DNA of 64,000 nucleotides from Methyloceanibacter methanicus (GTDB taxonomy: Bacteria; Pseudomonadota; Alphaproteobacteria; Rhizobiales; Methyloligellaceae). Position 1 is the stretch's first letter; each line of letters begins with the position of its first letter. The notes under the pieces are model-generated. The model had not been told where the DNA came from. It did not search any database and saw only the letters and a program-made list of their open reading frames with translations. The stretch is from positions 1-64,000 of the forward strand of contig NZ_LPWG01000005.1 in NCBI RefSeq assembly GCF_001723285.1. The letters are read 5' to 3'. This document shows positions 1 through 9,859 of this stretch, piece after piece. Position numbers and translations under genes: made by a program.

Positions 1-124
1 ACGGCGTCGATACGTCCCGAACCTACCCTTCGCATGGTTAATAAATGCTGAGCGGATGTCCCGTTATAGGTCGATGGCAGATCGAGGCTTGTCGTCCACC
101 GCCGCGCCGGGGATCTGGACCGGA

Positions 125-1689
125 TCACGCTCGGGGTGTCGGCACTCCACGCGCCATGCCGGCTGCATCGCGACGCCCAGACCAATCTTCAAGCCAGCGC
201 CCGAGCAGGCGGCTGCGAGGGGAATGGGCCGATCCGTCGATACATTCCAGCCGCCCCGCCCGATTGAGGGTGTGCAGCCGCTTGCCAGGCCACCCGCGCA
301 TTGGCCGAAGCACCGTGCGAACCGTCTGCGCGAAGTGTTCGCGGTCCAGCCGCGTGATCTCGGCCAAGCCGATGCCGGTGCCGTAGCCGTTCGTGCAGTC
401 CTGGACCGGCCGGAACAACTGGCCGCCGCGGGCCACGACGGCCCCGGCGGGCCGCGCCGCCGCCTGATCGATCAGCACGGGATTGCCGGGATGGGCCTCC
501 CAGGGTCCGAGCAGATCGGATGCGAAGAAGATCGATAACGCGTCCGACCACGACCCGCTGCCCGACCGCGTGGTCGCGGTCATCCAATACGTGCCGTCAT
601 GGTGGAAGATCGTGGGATCGCTGGCCTCAACCCCTTCAAGGAGTGTCGCCTCATAGGTCCAGTGATCCGGGAATGGATCAGCGCGGTAGAGTCGGACGGT
701 ACCGCTTTGCTCGCTCTCGGGGACCATCCAGATTTCGCCGCGATGGTGGAAAACGCCCGGATAGGACAAATGCCAGTCTTCTTGCAAGACGGTTCTTGCC
801 GTGCCGCGCGGACCATCGCTGCCGAAGGGTATGACCGATATAACGGCCTTTTGGATTCTGTGATCCAATGCCTCGACGAAGACCCATTCCGACCCGTCGT
901 GCACAAACGGAAATGGGTCCGCATAGAATTGGAAGCCTGGATCCGGGACGATATTCCAGGGCGTTCCGGCAAGCGAGCCCGTTTCCAAGACGCCCGGACC
1001 GTCGACATGACGCCAGCAGGTTCGCCAGTGCGGTGCGTAACAGCATAGGTGGTAGAGCCGGCGGGCGATGACGTAGGGCAGCGTCTTGACCTCAAACGCG
1101 ACGACGTCGCGAAGCCTTGCGGCATGCGCCGCCGGCATCGGGCGCGGCGCGGGCGGTGCGGACCCGTCCAGGGCAAGGTCGATGACGTCGAGTGTGCGGA
1201 CGAGGACATTCTCCAGAGCTTCGACAACCGTTCGGGCATTGTCGCCGCTGGCGGTTCCTTGCGCGAGAATCTCGCCGGTATTCACGTCCTTGACCGTGAT
1301 CAGAGGCATACGCCCTGCGAGGAGTGCTCCGACAAGCGGTGCTTCGCCCGGCGCATCGTCGAACAGGACGGCGTAGGTCTTATGGGGCCTCGGTTCGTCA
1401 TCGCAAAGATCGATGGTGATGTCGGCATCGCGAGATCACCGCCAGAGGCGAGACCGTCCTGTAGCGCCGCGGAGAGACGCGGTCCGGTTCTGCCGTTGAG
1501 CATCGCCTCGAGCGACAGAAAGAGGTCCACCGCCGCCGGTAGCCGGGATGCGGGCGCCGTGTCGACCAGGGAAGCCCGTGTGCCTTTGCGCTCTTGCAGT
1601 CTTTTCACAAGGGCAGCGTGGAAGGACCGCAGCCGTGTTGGGTCCACGAGGACGGCGATGTGATGGTCTGATCCGGTTCGCTGTTCCAT
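125..1689 (-). CDS. GINT-like glycosyltransferase (beta-propeller type), frameshifted
   Basis: The protein resembles bacterial relatives of the glucosamine inositolphosphorylceramide transferase family. An N-terminal Rossmann-like part begins with HIAVLVDPTRLRSFHAAL. It is followed by a GH43-like propeller part with repeated aromatic/Asp motifs such as FYADPFPF, WMVPES, LYRADPFP and DPTIFHHDGTYW. These parts lie in two frames: 1689 to about 1432, then about 1429 to 125. Restoring one base near 1430 gives a continuous reading through DADITIDLCDDEPRPHKTY into MPLITVKDVNTGE, about 520 residues. The single gene is therefore probably split by a sequencing indel. It follows a glycosyltransferase on the same strand and likely transfers a sugar onto the locus polysaccharide or a lipid; the substrate is unknown. 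Confidence 0.65.
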
Positions 1690-1706
1690 CGATGCTTTAG
1701 GGCGGG

Positions 1707-2895
1707 TCAGGCCCTGTTGGCCTTGCGCGTCTGCGAATGTAGGCCCTCGATCAGTACAGCATACTGATCGACCATCCCGTCCAGGCTGTAGCGCTCCGGG
1801 AGTGCGCGGCCGCGGGCACAGATTTCGCTTCGCAGGCCAGCGTCATCGAGCACCGTCTGCACCGCGTGGGCGAATGCAACCGTGTCCGTGGTATCCACGA
1901 AAACGGCCGCAGCCTCTCCGTCCGCGGCCAGAACTTCGCGCAGAACCGGAAGGTCGCTCGCGACGACGGGAACGCCTGCCGCCGCGGCTTCGGCGCTGCG
2001 AGCCCAAAGGTTTCCATGGTGGTCGGGAAGACAAAAACATCCAGAGCTCTTAGAAACTTAGCAACGCCCTCGGGCGGAACCTCGCCCAGAAAATGAAGCC
2101 GGTCGGACACGCCCAGGGATTTTCCGAGCGCGGCGAGGGTGTCGTGTTCGGCGCCTTGCCCCACGATGGCCAGGTGCCAGTCTGTACCGGGGAGCAGCTT
2201 GATTGCCCTGTCGTGTCCCTTCTTGGGACTGAGCCGCGCGACCGATCCGAGAAGGGTGACGTCTGTGGGAAGTCCAAACGCCTCCCGCGCCTCCGTCTTG
2301 GTCGCCCGGCTTTGCTTGGGGTCGAACCCGTGATCGATGCGATAGACTCGCTTCTGGTATGCGGCGGGGTAGCCGGCATACTCGTCGGCGACCGTCTTGC
2401 AGTTCACAACCACGCTGTCGAAAGCACCGATGGTTCCGAACGCTTGTCAATCGGCCAGACCCATTTGGGAATCACACCGGCGGGACCGTTGCGGTTGGCG
2501 ATCACAAAAGGGACGCCCGCCAGCCGCGCCGCGACTGCGCCGACGATGTTGCCATAGTGCTGGAAACAGACGATGGCGTCGGGCTTGAGTTCCCGGAGGT
2601 AGCGACAAAGCCGGTAGGCTACTTTCGAGAGCCCGACGAGATCGCGGGGCCGTTCCGGAGCACAGAACATGACGTTAGGCTGATCGTCGAAGGCATCCGT
2701 GCGGCGATAGAGATAGACGTTATGAACTTCGTATCCGCGCTTGGTTAGGCCGATATCGAGATTGCGCGAAATCTCCTGTGCGCCGGCGGCTTCGGCCTGA
2801 GTCTGGAGCAGGACAATGCGCCGGCATCCACCGGTCGGGGCGGTCGTCACGGTTGCGCCCTTGTTGTCGCTGGAAGCTGCTGCAAGACTGGTCAT
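1707..2895 (-). CDS. GT4-family glycosyltransferase (copy A), two frameshifts
   Basis: This is a GT-B retaining glycosyltransferase, closely paralogous to the intact gene at 15054-16241. Shared blocks in order are LLQTQAEAAGAQEISR, YLYRRT, VIANRNG, KWVWP, VVNCK, RIDHGFDPK, GEVPPEGVA and FLRALDVFVFPT. Comparison with the paralogue places a missing A (AAA to AA) near 2444 and a missing G (GG to G) near 1996. Each indel moves the reading frame and each is a homopolymer contraction. Repaired length is about 395 residues. The ATG at 2895 overlaps the flippase stop as ATGA, so the two are translationally coupled. Predicted role is cytoplasmic addition of a sugar to a lipid-linked polysaccharide repeat unit. 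Confidence 0.8.
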
Positions 2896-4259
2896 GCTCT
2901 CTCGCTTTTTGCCAGATTTGGGCCTTCGCCGGGCTGGGCCAGTTCGGCGAGCGCCTTCTGCTGAAACAGTGACAGTACGGATGGGTCGATGCGAATGAAC
3001 CGGCGGCACGCCACGACGAGGGCTCCGGCCGTTAGAGCCGTTGCCGCCGCTCCCGCGATCGCCGCACCTGTCAGTCCGAACAAGGTCCCAAGAAGGGCAA
3101 TCGAGCTCATCCGCAAGATCAAGGCGGTTGTCATCACCACGGGATAGAGGCGTTCGTGCCCCGTTAGCAACAAGAGATGGGGAGCGGGGCCTGCCAGCCC
3201 GGTCAGGAGCCCGCCCAGCGTCAGAATGACCAATACGGGATAGATATCCACGTAGGGCGCGCCATAGAAGGAGAGCAGGAGTTTGCCCGCGACCACAATG
3301 ACCCCCACGATGGCCCCCGAGAGCAGCAGGCTGACGATCGCTAGCGAGCGCAGCATCGACTGAAGCTCGGCAGTGGAATCGTTGTGGAAGAGCAGGCTGA
3401 TGTGTCTCGTGGCGTAAGTCGTCAGACCGGACGCGATCATGGCGAACGCGTTCGTGATTCGCGTGGCGGCGAAGTAGAACGCGGCGGCAGCGGGACCAAG
3501 AATGAATCCGACGACCACCACTTCGAGATATTGGCTGCTTGAGTCCAGTAGAGCCGATGGCCACATGCGAGAGGAACGGCGTCGCCACAGATCCCGTTCG
3601 AACTGAGGCTCCGCCTCCCGTACGGCGGCCGGAATGACCTGCCGTATCCGCAGCCATTGACCGAAGACGGAGACGAGAAGAATCGCGCCGCTTACGAGGA
3701 AGAATTCCGTGGCCGTAAAGCTCGCTCCCGTGCCGGCGATCACAAGGATCGCGACAATGACGGTGGTCCGCCAGAGGAATTCACGTGGGATTTCCGCAAG
3801 TGCGACACCCGATACGACCAAGGACAGCCGGCTGGTGAATGTCGTCAGCGTTTGCGCAAACAGGAATAGGCCTGCGCTGGCGGCAAACCATGGCCCCGGA
3901 GCCGATCCCGAAAGGAACCAGTAGAGCACGACCGCAAGCGACGAGAGGGTCGCTCCATACAGGACGATCCGGGCGCCGAATTGTAGGGCCCCGCGGGCGA
4001 GCGACGGGCTGGTGCCGGCATACTCGCCCCAGGAGCGCGCGATGAGCACTTCCTGGCCGAAGTTCATGGCAATTGCGATAAATGAGAGCGTGTTGAACAC
4101 GACGGCCAATTGACCGAAGGCATCCGGGTTCATTTGCCGCGCCGCGAGGGCGAACATGATGAAGGCCAAGGCAGACCCGCAAGCCTTCACGGCAAGTGTC
4201 GAGACGCTGCCGAGCAATGTACCGTTCGATAGGATGCCACGAATGCGGGCAGTCAACAC
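2892..4259 (-). CDS. Polysaccharide flippase / Wzx-like MATE-MVF protein (copy A)
   Basis: This is a hydrophobic protein of about 455 residues with roughly a dozen membrane segments (for example LAFIMFALAAR, LAVVLYWFLSG and LLLSGAIVGVIVV). It is of the lipopolysaccharide-biosynthesis/oligosaccharide flippase type and would move lipid-linked units across the inner membrane. I place the start at GTG 4259, because a strong Shine-Dalgarno stretch (GGAAGGAGG) lies just upstream on this strand. An upstream extension in the same frame runs over the divergent gene and is not credible. The paralogue is 16238-17622, with matching blocks such as SSRMWPSALLDSSSQYLEV, FYFAATRITNAFAMIA and LLLLTGHERLYP. 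It is coupled by ATGA to the glycosyltransferase downstream. Confidence 0.85.
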   Translation of the reverse strand: MLTARIRGILSNGTLLGSVSTLAVKACGSALAFIMFALAARQMNPDAFGQLAVVFNTLSFIAIAMNFGQEVLIARSWGEYAGTSPSLARGALQFGARIVLYGATLSSLAVVLYWFLSGSAPGPWFAASAGLFLFAQTLTTFTSRLSLVVSGVALAEIPREFLWRTTVIVAILVIAGTGASFTATEFFLVSGAILLVSVFGQWLRIRQVIPAAVREAEPQFERDLWRRRSSRMWPSALLDSSSQYLEVVVVGFILGPAAAAFYFAATRITNAFAMIASGLTTYATRHISLLFHNDSTAELQSMLRSLAIVSLLLSGAIVGVIVVAGKLLLSFYGAPYVDIYPVLVILTLGGLLTGLAGPAPHLLLLTGHERLYPVVMTTALILRMSSIALLGTLFGLTGAAIAGAAATALTAGALVVACRRFIRIDPSVLSLFQQKALAELAQPGEGPNLAKSERA

Positions 4260-4436
4260 GAGGGCCTCCTTCCGGGCCGTAGCTTGCCCTCGTCCTCTAA
4301 CGCGCAATTGTGAAGAAATACTAGAGCGATCCGGCGTCTTGCTCGAACGCCGGTGGCGTACTTGCCGCGCGGACAGGCGCGTGCGCAGCGATGTCGCAGG
4401 CACCAAGCAGGCGACCAAAGCAAAATTACGGCACGG

Positions 4437-4460
4437 AACGTTACCCAACTCGTTAACGTT
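4437..4460. promoter_or_regulatory. Inverted repeat in divergent intergenic region
   Basis: AACGTTAC and GTTAACGTT form an imperfect inverted repeat with a seven-base spacer. It sits in the 285-base gap between the divergent flippase (start 4259) and FemAB-type gene (start 4545). The position suits an operator for both genes. No regulator is assigned. Confidence 0.3.
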
Positions 4461-4544
4461 GATTTGCGACAACACTGCCAGGGAAGGCTCATAGCCGCGA
4501 TACCTTGCCGACGTAGCGCAGGGTCTGCGAGGGATGCGCAAGTC

Positions 4545-5618
4545 ATGGTCGACTTCACGTGGTGCAATGAATTCGATTTCCGGTCCGAGCCGTACGAGAG
4601 ACTGTTCGGCCGGTCCGCCGCGTCCGGCTTTCAGCACCCCATTTGGCTCGCACGCGTCTATGGCCAGCTTGTCCCGGCGAAGGGCGTGCATCCCGCGATT
4701 TTGACCGGGTATCGCAAATCCGACGGCCGGCTCGTCTATGTCGTGCCCATGGTGAAGCGCTCCTTCGCGTCGGTGTCCTATGGCGAGTATGCGGACCTGG
4801 GCGTGATGGACTACTGCAGCCCCGTCGTCGACGACTGGATGGCCAAGGCACTCCGGACGGATAGGGCTTTGCGCGAGGATCTCGGGGCCGCCTGGCGGCA
4901 ATTCACGATTGCGCGGCTTCAGAAACTGCATGCCGAGAATGTCCGCCAAATCCTTGGCTTACAATCCGCGTGTTGCACGACGATGGCTGTCCACGCGCAC
5001 TCGGCCCTCATCAAGGCCCCGTTCTCGACATGGCGTGAGACGGCGCTGACGGACAGTTTCCGGCGCTTTCTGGACCGCAAGCGCAGGCTGCTCGGGAAGA
5101 AGGCCGAAATCGAATTTTCGGTCGCGACGAACGAGGAGACCATCGAGACCGCCTTTCGCGCGCTCCGGGCATTCCACCGGCAACGTTGGACCAACAGCCT
5201 CTTGCAGCAGGAAATCTACTATGACTTCTATCGGGATGTTGCGCTTGAGGGCAGCCGGGTTGGCGCCGCGCGCACATATCTGCTGACGGCCGACGGGCAG
5301 CCCGCCGGCGTCCTTTTTGGTCTGGCCAGCCGCGGGCGCTTCTACTTGCTCTTCATGGGTGTCAACTACGACGTGTTTCGCAACTACTCCGTTGGCCTGC
5401 TGATGATCGAAAGCGCTATCGAGGATGCGATTGCACGGCACGAGAGGGTTTTCGATCTGACGATCGGGGATGAACCGTACAAGGACAGTTTCGGAACCGT
5501 CTCGACGCCGATGTATGCGGCATGGTTTGGGCCGCCCGCGGCCGCGCGCGTCGCGAGCGTCGCTCAAGGCGCCCGAGCGAAGATCCGCTCGGCCAGGACA
5601 CGGCTGGTCACGCCGTAG
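4545..5618 (+). CDS. FemAB/CelD-type GNAT acyltransferase (copy A)
   Basis: This 357-residue protein belongs to the BcsL/CelD-like GNAT group (Acetyltransf_6). The hallmark C-terminal block FDLTIGDEPYKDSFG is present, preceded by a GNAT-like region with RAFHRQRWT and ARTYLLTADGQPAGVL. Such genes accompany cellulose and exopolysaccharide clusters and probably acylate a sugar or nucleotide-sugar; the substrate is unknown. I use ATG 4545, since the in-frame extension upstream has no family similarity. It is divergent from the flippase. The paralogue at 18285-19337 shares EFDF, EYADLGVMDYC/EFADLGVSDYC, MESAIEDSI-like and IGDEPYK blocks. Confidence 0.8.
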   Translation: MVDFTWCNEFDFRSEPYERLFGRSAASGFQHPIWLARVYGQLVPAKGVHPAILTGYRKSDGRLVYVVPMVKRSFASVSYGEYADLGVMDYCSPVVDDWMAKALRTDRALREDLGAAWRQFTIARLQKLHAENVRQILGLQSACCTTMAVHAHSALIKAPFSTWRETALTDSFRRFLDRKRRLLGKKAEIEFSVATNEETIETAFRALRAFHRQRWTNSLLQQEIYYDFYRDVALEGSRVGAARTYLLTADGQPAGVLFGLASRGRFYLLFMGVNYDVFRNYSVGLLMIESAIEDAIARHERVFDLTIGDEPYKDSFGTVSTPMYAAWFGPPAAARVASVAQGARAKIRSARTRLVTP

Positions 5619-5741
5619 CATGCCGGGCGAGTTCTGACGGCAGACGTCTTTGCGCTGGCCCATTCGTAGGCGCGGCCGACAGCCCGCGGCGCATCCGGCC
5701 GGAGGGGCAGCCAAGCCATCCCGACTACGACAGAATCGTCT

Positions 5742-7202
5742 CTAGAACGCGTTGCGGTAGGCGGTGGCCGAGAAGACGGTCCAGAACAGGATCAGCACAT
5801 CGCGGGCGAGGGACCAGTTCTCGATGTAGAACAGATCGTACTCGAGGCGCCGCTCGACCTTGTCGGGCGTGTCGGTCTCGCCGCGATACCCATGAACCTG
5901 CGCCCAGCCCGTGATTCCCGGCTTGACGTTGTGGCGGCAGGCATAGCTGTCGACAACCTTCTCGAACTCGTGGTCGTGCGCGATCGCATGCGGACGAGGG
6001 CCCACCAGCGACATTTCTCCGCGGATCACATTAAGAAGTTGCGGCAGTTCGTCGAGGTTCAACCGGCGCAGCCAGCGGCCCACACGCGTGATACGCGGGT
6101 CATGCCGTGTGGCCTGATTGACGATGGGTCCGTCGTCGAGCGTGGTCATCGTTCTAAATTTCAAGATCGGGAACGGCTTCCGGTTGAAGCCATACCGCTG
6201 CTGACGGAAGAACACGGGGCCCGGACTGTCGAGTTTGATCAAGATCGCGATGACGACCATGAACGGCGCGGCGACGGCGAGAGCGAAGACTGCCGCGAAA
6301 AAATCGAAGACCCGCTTCTGCAGCAGATCGAAACGCGACAGAGGCGCGCGAACGAGCTGAAGGCTAGCGAGCGGGCCGTGGCGGGCAAGATCCGCATTGC
6401 TGTAGTGCTGTAGGGCATGGTCCGGGCCGATATGGACTTCGCAAGGCAGGCCGACCAGGACCTGAACGCACCGGTCGATCAGATCCCGCTCGGACCACGG
6501 AATGAGCACGAAGATCGCGTCCGGCTCCAAATGGCGCACATGGGGCGAGACGGTCGCGAGGTCGCGGCTCAGTTCCTCCTGTCGGACTGGCGCCGTCTCC
6601 CGGAGGGTGGCATCGCTCAGATAGCTGCTGCCAACGATCTCGATCCCGAGGGCCGAGGTGTCGAAATGCGCCGTGAACCGCTCGACCTCCTGGGGCGTCC
6701 CAATCAGGAAGATGCGCTTGGTGGCTATAATGCCGGCGCTGGCGGCCCGGCGAACGAGCCGGACAAGGGCATAGCGGACGAGAAGGAGCGTGCCAAAGCC
6801 TGTGACGTAGTAGAGAAGCAGCCAGCCCCGCGAATAGTCCTCGCTGGCCTTGATCAGGAAACCAAGCACGAGGAGGCAGGCAAAGGTTGCGTTCCACAGC
6901 TGGAATAGCCGCCGCGGGTGGGTCTTGAAGCTCAGGAAATGACTGAGCCGGTATTCCCCCCGGAAGAGGTTGGAGATCAGAATGATCGAGGCCGCGAGGG
7001 TTCCCACCTGGAAATAGCCGATGACGTCCCCGCGTTCGCCGTAGGCCACCAGATGGTAGAGAAGTCCGCTCACCACCGAGGCGGCGGCGATTGCGGCCGT
7101 TTCCGTGGCCACGGCCGCGAGAGCCGCCAGCTCGGTGGCGAAACTCTTCCAGTTTTGCGCGCGCTTCTCTGGTTTCCAACGCGAAACAAGCGTGTCGCTC
7201 AT
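5742..7202 (-). CDS. wcaJ: Undecaprenyl-phosphate sugar-1-phosphate transferase, WcaJ-like
   Basis: This polyprenyl-phosphate hexose-1-phosphate transferase (bacterial sugar transferase family, 486 residues) would start assembly of the repeat unit on undecaprenyl phosphate. The N-terminal half has several membrane segments and a CoA-binding-like domain (IIATKRIFLIGTPQEVERF). The C-terminal catalytic domain begins with the re-entrant hydrophobic segment after RVFDFFAAV. It carries PILKFRTM, LDELPQLLNVIRGEMSLVGP, and GITGWAQVHGYRGET. I place the start at ATG 7202; the upstream in-frame extension is not family-like. It is divergently transcribed from the Wzc-like gene across a 417-base gap. The exact sugar (glucose or galactose) cannot be told. 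Confidence 0.85.
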   Translation of the reverse strand: MSDTLVSRWKPEKRAQNWKSFATELAALAAVATETAAIAAASVVSGLLYHLVAYGERGDVIGYFQVGTLAASIILISNLFRGEYRLSHFLSFKTHPRRLFQLWNATFACLLVLGFLIKASEDYSRGWLLLYYVTGFGTLLLVRYALVRLVRRAASAGIIATKRIFLIGTPQEVERFTAHFDTSALGIEIVGSSYLSDATLRETAPVRQEELSRDLATVSPHVRHLEPDAIFVLIPWSERDLIDRCVQVLVGLPCEVHIGPDHALQHYSNADLARHGPLASLQLVRAPLSRFDLLQKRVFDFFAAVFALAVAAPFMVVIAILIKLDSPGPVFFRQQRYGFNRKPFPILKFRTMTTLDDGPIVNQATRHDPRITRVGRWLRRLNLDELPQLLNVIRGEMSLVGPRPHAIAHDHEFEKVVDSYACRHNVKPGITGWAQVHGYRGETDTPDKVERRLEYDLFYIENWSLARDVLILFWTVFSATAYRNAF

Positions 7203-7619
7203 GCCAAACGGTCTCTTCTGTCTCAACGAGTTGAATTGGCCTCGGAGTGCTAGATGCGTGCCACAGGATGCGGCGGGGCCTTGGACTGCTGTTTGACAGG
7301 CATTTGTGCTGGGACGGCACGCCGACTGTCTCACGCCGGCACACTTGGGGGCCGTTTGGGCCAGTTGCCAGTATGGCTAACGAAATATTAATGTCACAAG
7401 TTGACGCATTTGCGCCGCAATGGCACGGGGCGGACACGCAGTACGAGACAGGCTTACGGAAATTTAAGATTAACCGTTTGTTGACTCGGTTTGCCGTTGG
7501 TTCCATCTGGAACTGGCACCGGTTTTGCTCCAAGCAGCTTGATAGCCATCGAATTCTTTGCAGCTTTTCTTCCCCCGGGGGGGCCTCCCCGCGCGCTGGT
7601 CTTTAAGGACTCCTTTTCG
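7203..7619. promoter_or_regulatory. Divergent control region between wcaJ-like and wzc-like genes
   Basis: I find no convincing gene here. The stretch is AT-richer than its surroundings. It contains one copy of a nine-base motif, TAACGAAAT (7378-7386), that recurs upstream of two other genes of this locus, followed 14 bases later by TTGACG (7401-7406). A second stretch (about 7454-7497, around TTTGTTGAC and GGTTTGCCG) is homologous to 19460-19502, upstream of the wzc remnant. A 5' leader of about 139 bases would separate that TTGAC from the wzc ATG. Confidence 0.4.
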
Positions 7620-9859
7620 ATGCTGTGCTTGAGTGAGGAAACTTCGATCGAACCGGAAGGCTCGCGCAACGAACTCATGCGCGGCCCACGTCTCGACCAG
7701 GGAGGGTTGGGGGCGCCTTTGGATATTGGACAGTTGATCAAAGTGCTCCTGTCCCGGGCCAAGCTCATCTTGGGCATGGCGCTGGCCGCGGCTGCCTTGG
7801 CGGCGGCATTTCTGCTGCTCTTTCCCGCCAACTACACGGCGACCGCCATCGTGCTGCTCGACCCGCGTCAGCCGCGCGTGACGAATTCGGAGGAGGTTCT
7901 GTCCGGGATCGGCAGTGACGCCGCCGCGGTTGAGAGCCAGATCGAACTCGTCAAGTCGCCCGTGCTGGCGCGTAAGGTCATTGCCGAACTCCACCTCGAG
8001 TCGGACCCGGACTCACAGCAACGTCCATCCTGGACGACATCAAGGCCGAGTTTGGCCTTGGCGAGATGACGCCCGAACAGCGCGAGACGGCACTCGTGGA
8101 CCAGTTCGAGGACGCGCTCGAGGTTCAGCGCCGCGGTCTCACATATGTTCTCGAGATCAATTTCAGTTCGACGAATCCGGACAAGGCGGCCCAGATCGCG
8201 AATGCGGTCGCGGATGCGTATATTCAAGGCCAGCAGGACCTGAAGGCCGAACTGACTTTGGGCGCATCAAAGTGGCTCGACGCGCAGATCGAGACCATGC
8301 GCCAGCGGGTTCGGAAGTCCGAACAGGCGGTCGCGGACTTCTCGGCCGAGCACGACATTGTCGATGTCACGCAGGGCAACCAGCTTGTCGAGAGGCGCAT
8401 GGAGGATATCTCGGAGCAGCTTGCGGTGGCGCAGGCGCGCGAGGCCGAAGTCGGTGCGCGCCTGAAGGAGGTGCAGGCCGCCGCCAAGGGCCGGAATGCT
8501 GCCGAGGCGCTCTCCGAAATCCTCAAGTCGGAGACGATGACGGGTTTGCGCGATCAGTACGCCAACGCCGCGCGCTTGGACGCCCAATACCGTGCGATCT
8601 ATGGCTCGCAGCACCCGGTCCTGGTTGCGTCCCGCGAGCAGCTGGTCGAATTGAAGCGCCAGATCGACCAGGAAGTGGCACGGGTGCTCCAGGGGTTGCG
8701 TACCGAGGAGAGGGCGGCGGCGGAGCAGGCCACCACGCTCCAGGCTGAGCTCAACACTCTCAAGAAGGAATCCGAGAAGGCGCGCCAAGCCAGTGTCCCG
8801 CTTGCGGCCCTGACGCGGGAGGCAGCGGCCGACCGTGCGCTGCTTGAGCAGTATCTGGGACGCCTCAAGGAAACGAGACAGGAGCAGACGCTGCGCTTCG
8901 AGAACGCGCGCGTTATCTCTCCGGCACTTGCGCCGTTGAAACCCTCGCGCCCGGGCAAGTTCATTCTGGTGATGGCGGCGGCCATTGTCGGCGGCATTTG
9001 CGGCACCGCGCTCGCGCTGGTTCTTGAGCAACAACGGCGCGGACTGGTCTCGGCGAGTGAAGTCGAGCAGGTTTTGCGACTGCCTTATCTCGGCACGCTG
9101 CCTGATTTGCGAAAGGCGCGCTCGCCGCTCAATCCCTTGTCGTGGTTTGGTGGATCCGGCCGGCGAGCCGAAGATGCGCGCGCTCAAGCGGAGTACACGC
9201 GCACCGTTTCGGCGATTGCGCGGCGTCTGCGTCGCTCGGCCGCCAAAGAGGGCGAGATCGTTGTCGTGACGTCGGCCTTGCCTGGAGAAGGCAAGTCGAC
9301 CTTTGCCGCCAACTTGGCGCGGGCCTCCGCGGCGTCCGGGGTGAAGACGTTGCTTGTCGACGGCGACGGGTACTCGGGACAGATCACGAGGATGTTCGGC
9401 GTCATCGGGCCTGGCCTACAGGAACTCACCGAGGGGCGGCGGCACGTCCGCAATACCGCTATGAGCGACGTATCGAGCGGGCTCTATGTGGTGGGGACCG
9501 GCGACATGCAAGGCGCACAATTCCACCATTTGGACGAGCGGGCGGTCTCCGCCGTGCTCAAGGACTTCCAGGACTATTTCGACGTCATTGTCGTCGACAG
9601 TCCGGCGATTCTGCCGACCGGCGGCCGCATGATCGAATGCGCCGACCGGATTGTCATGTTGGCCGAGTGGCGGCGCACCGACCGCTCTGATGTCATCGAC
9701 GCCTTGGACATGATGGGTCCGCATGAATCCCACGTCGCGGGAGTCGTTCTGAGCAAGGCGCCTTTCGAGGGGAGGCCTACGTCTTCCGCCGACCGGCACT
9801 ACGATCCCGATATCTACGCCGCCGGAGCGGCGCCGCTGTGTCTCCCGAGGGAAGCGTGA
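7620..9859 (+). CDS. Wzc/ExoP-like chain-length determinant with tyrosine-kinase-type ATPase domain, frameshifted
   Basis: This inner-membrane copolymerase controls export and chain length of the polysaccharide. The Wzz domain has a first membrane segment at about residues 47-68, a coiled-coil periplasmic part (8200-8900), a second membrane segment (FILVMAAAIVGGICGTALAL) and a cytoplasmic P-loop domain. Walker A is SALPGEGKST, A' is TLLVDGDGY and B is VIVVDSPA. The tail after the ATPase has only two tyrosines, so the usual Tyr-rich cluster is missing. A T is missing near 8013: repairing it joins LESDPD to FTATSILDDIKAEFGLGE and gives about 746 residues. The start is ATG 7620. The stop overlaps the wecG-type start as GTGA. 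Confidence 0.85.

Noticed and set aside
2895..3657. Apparent long N-terminal extension of glycosyltransferase copy A
   Set aside because: It is the other frame of the flippase; the conserved start is the ATG overlapping the flippase stop.
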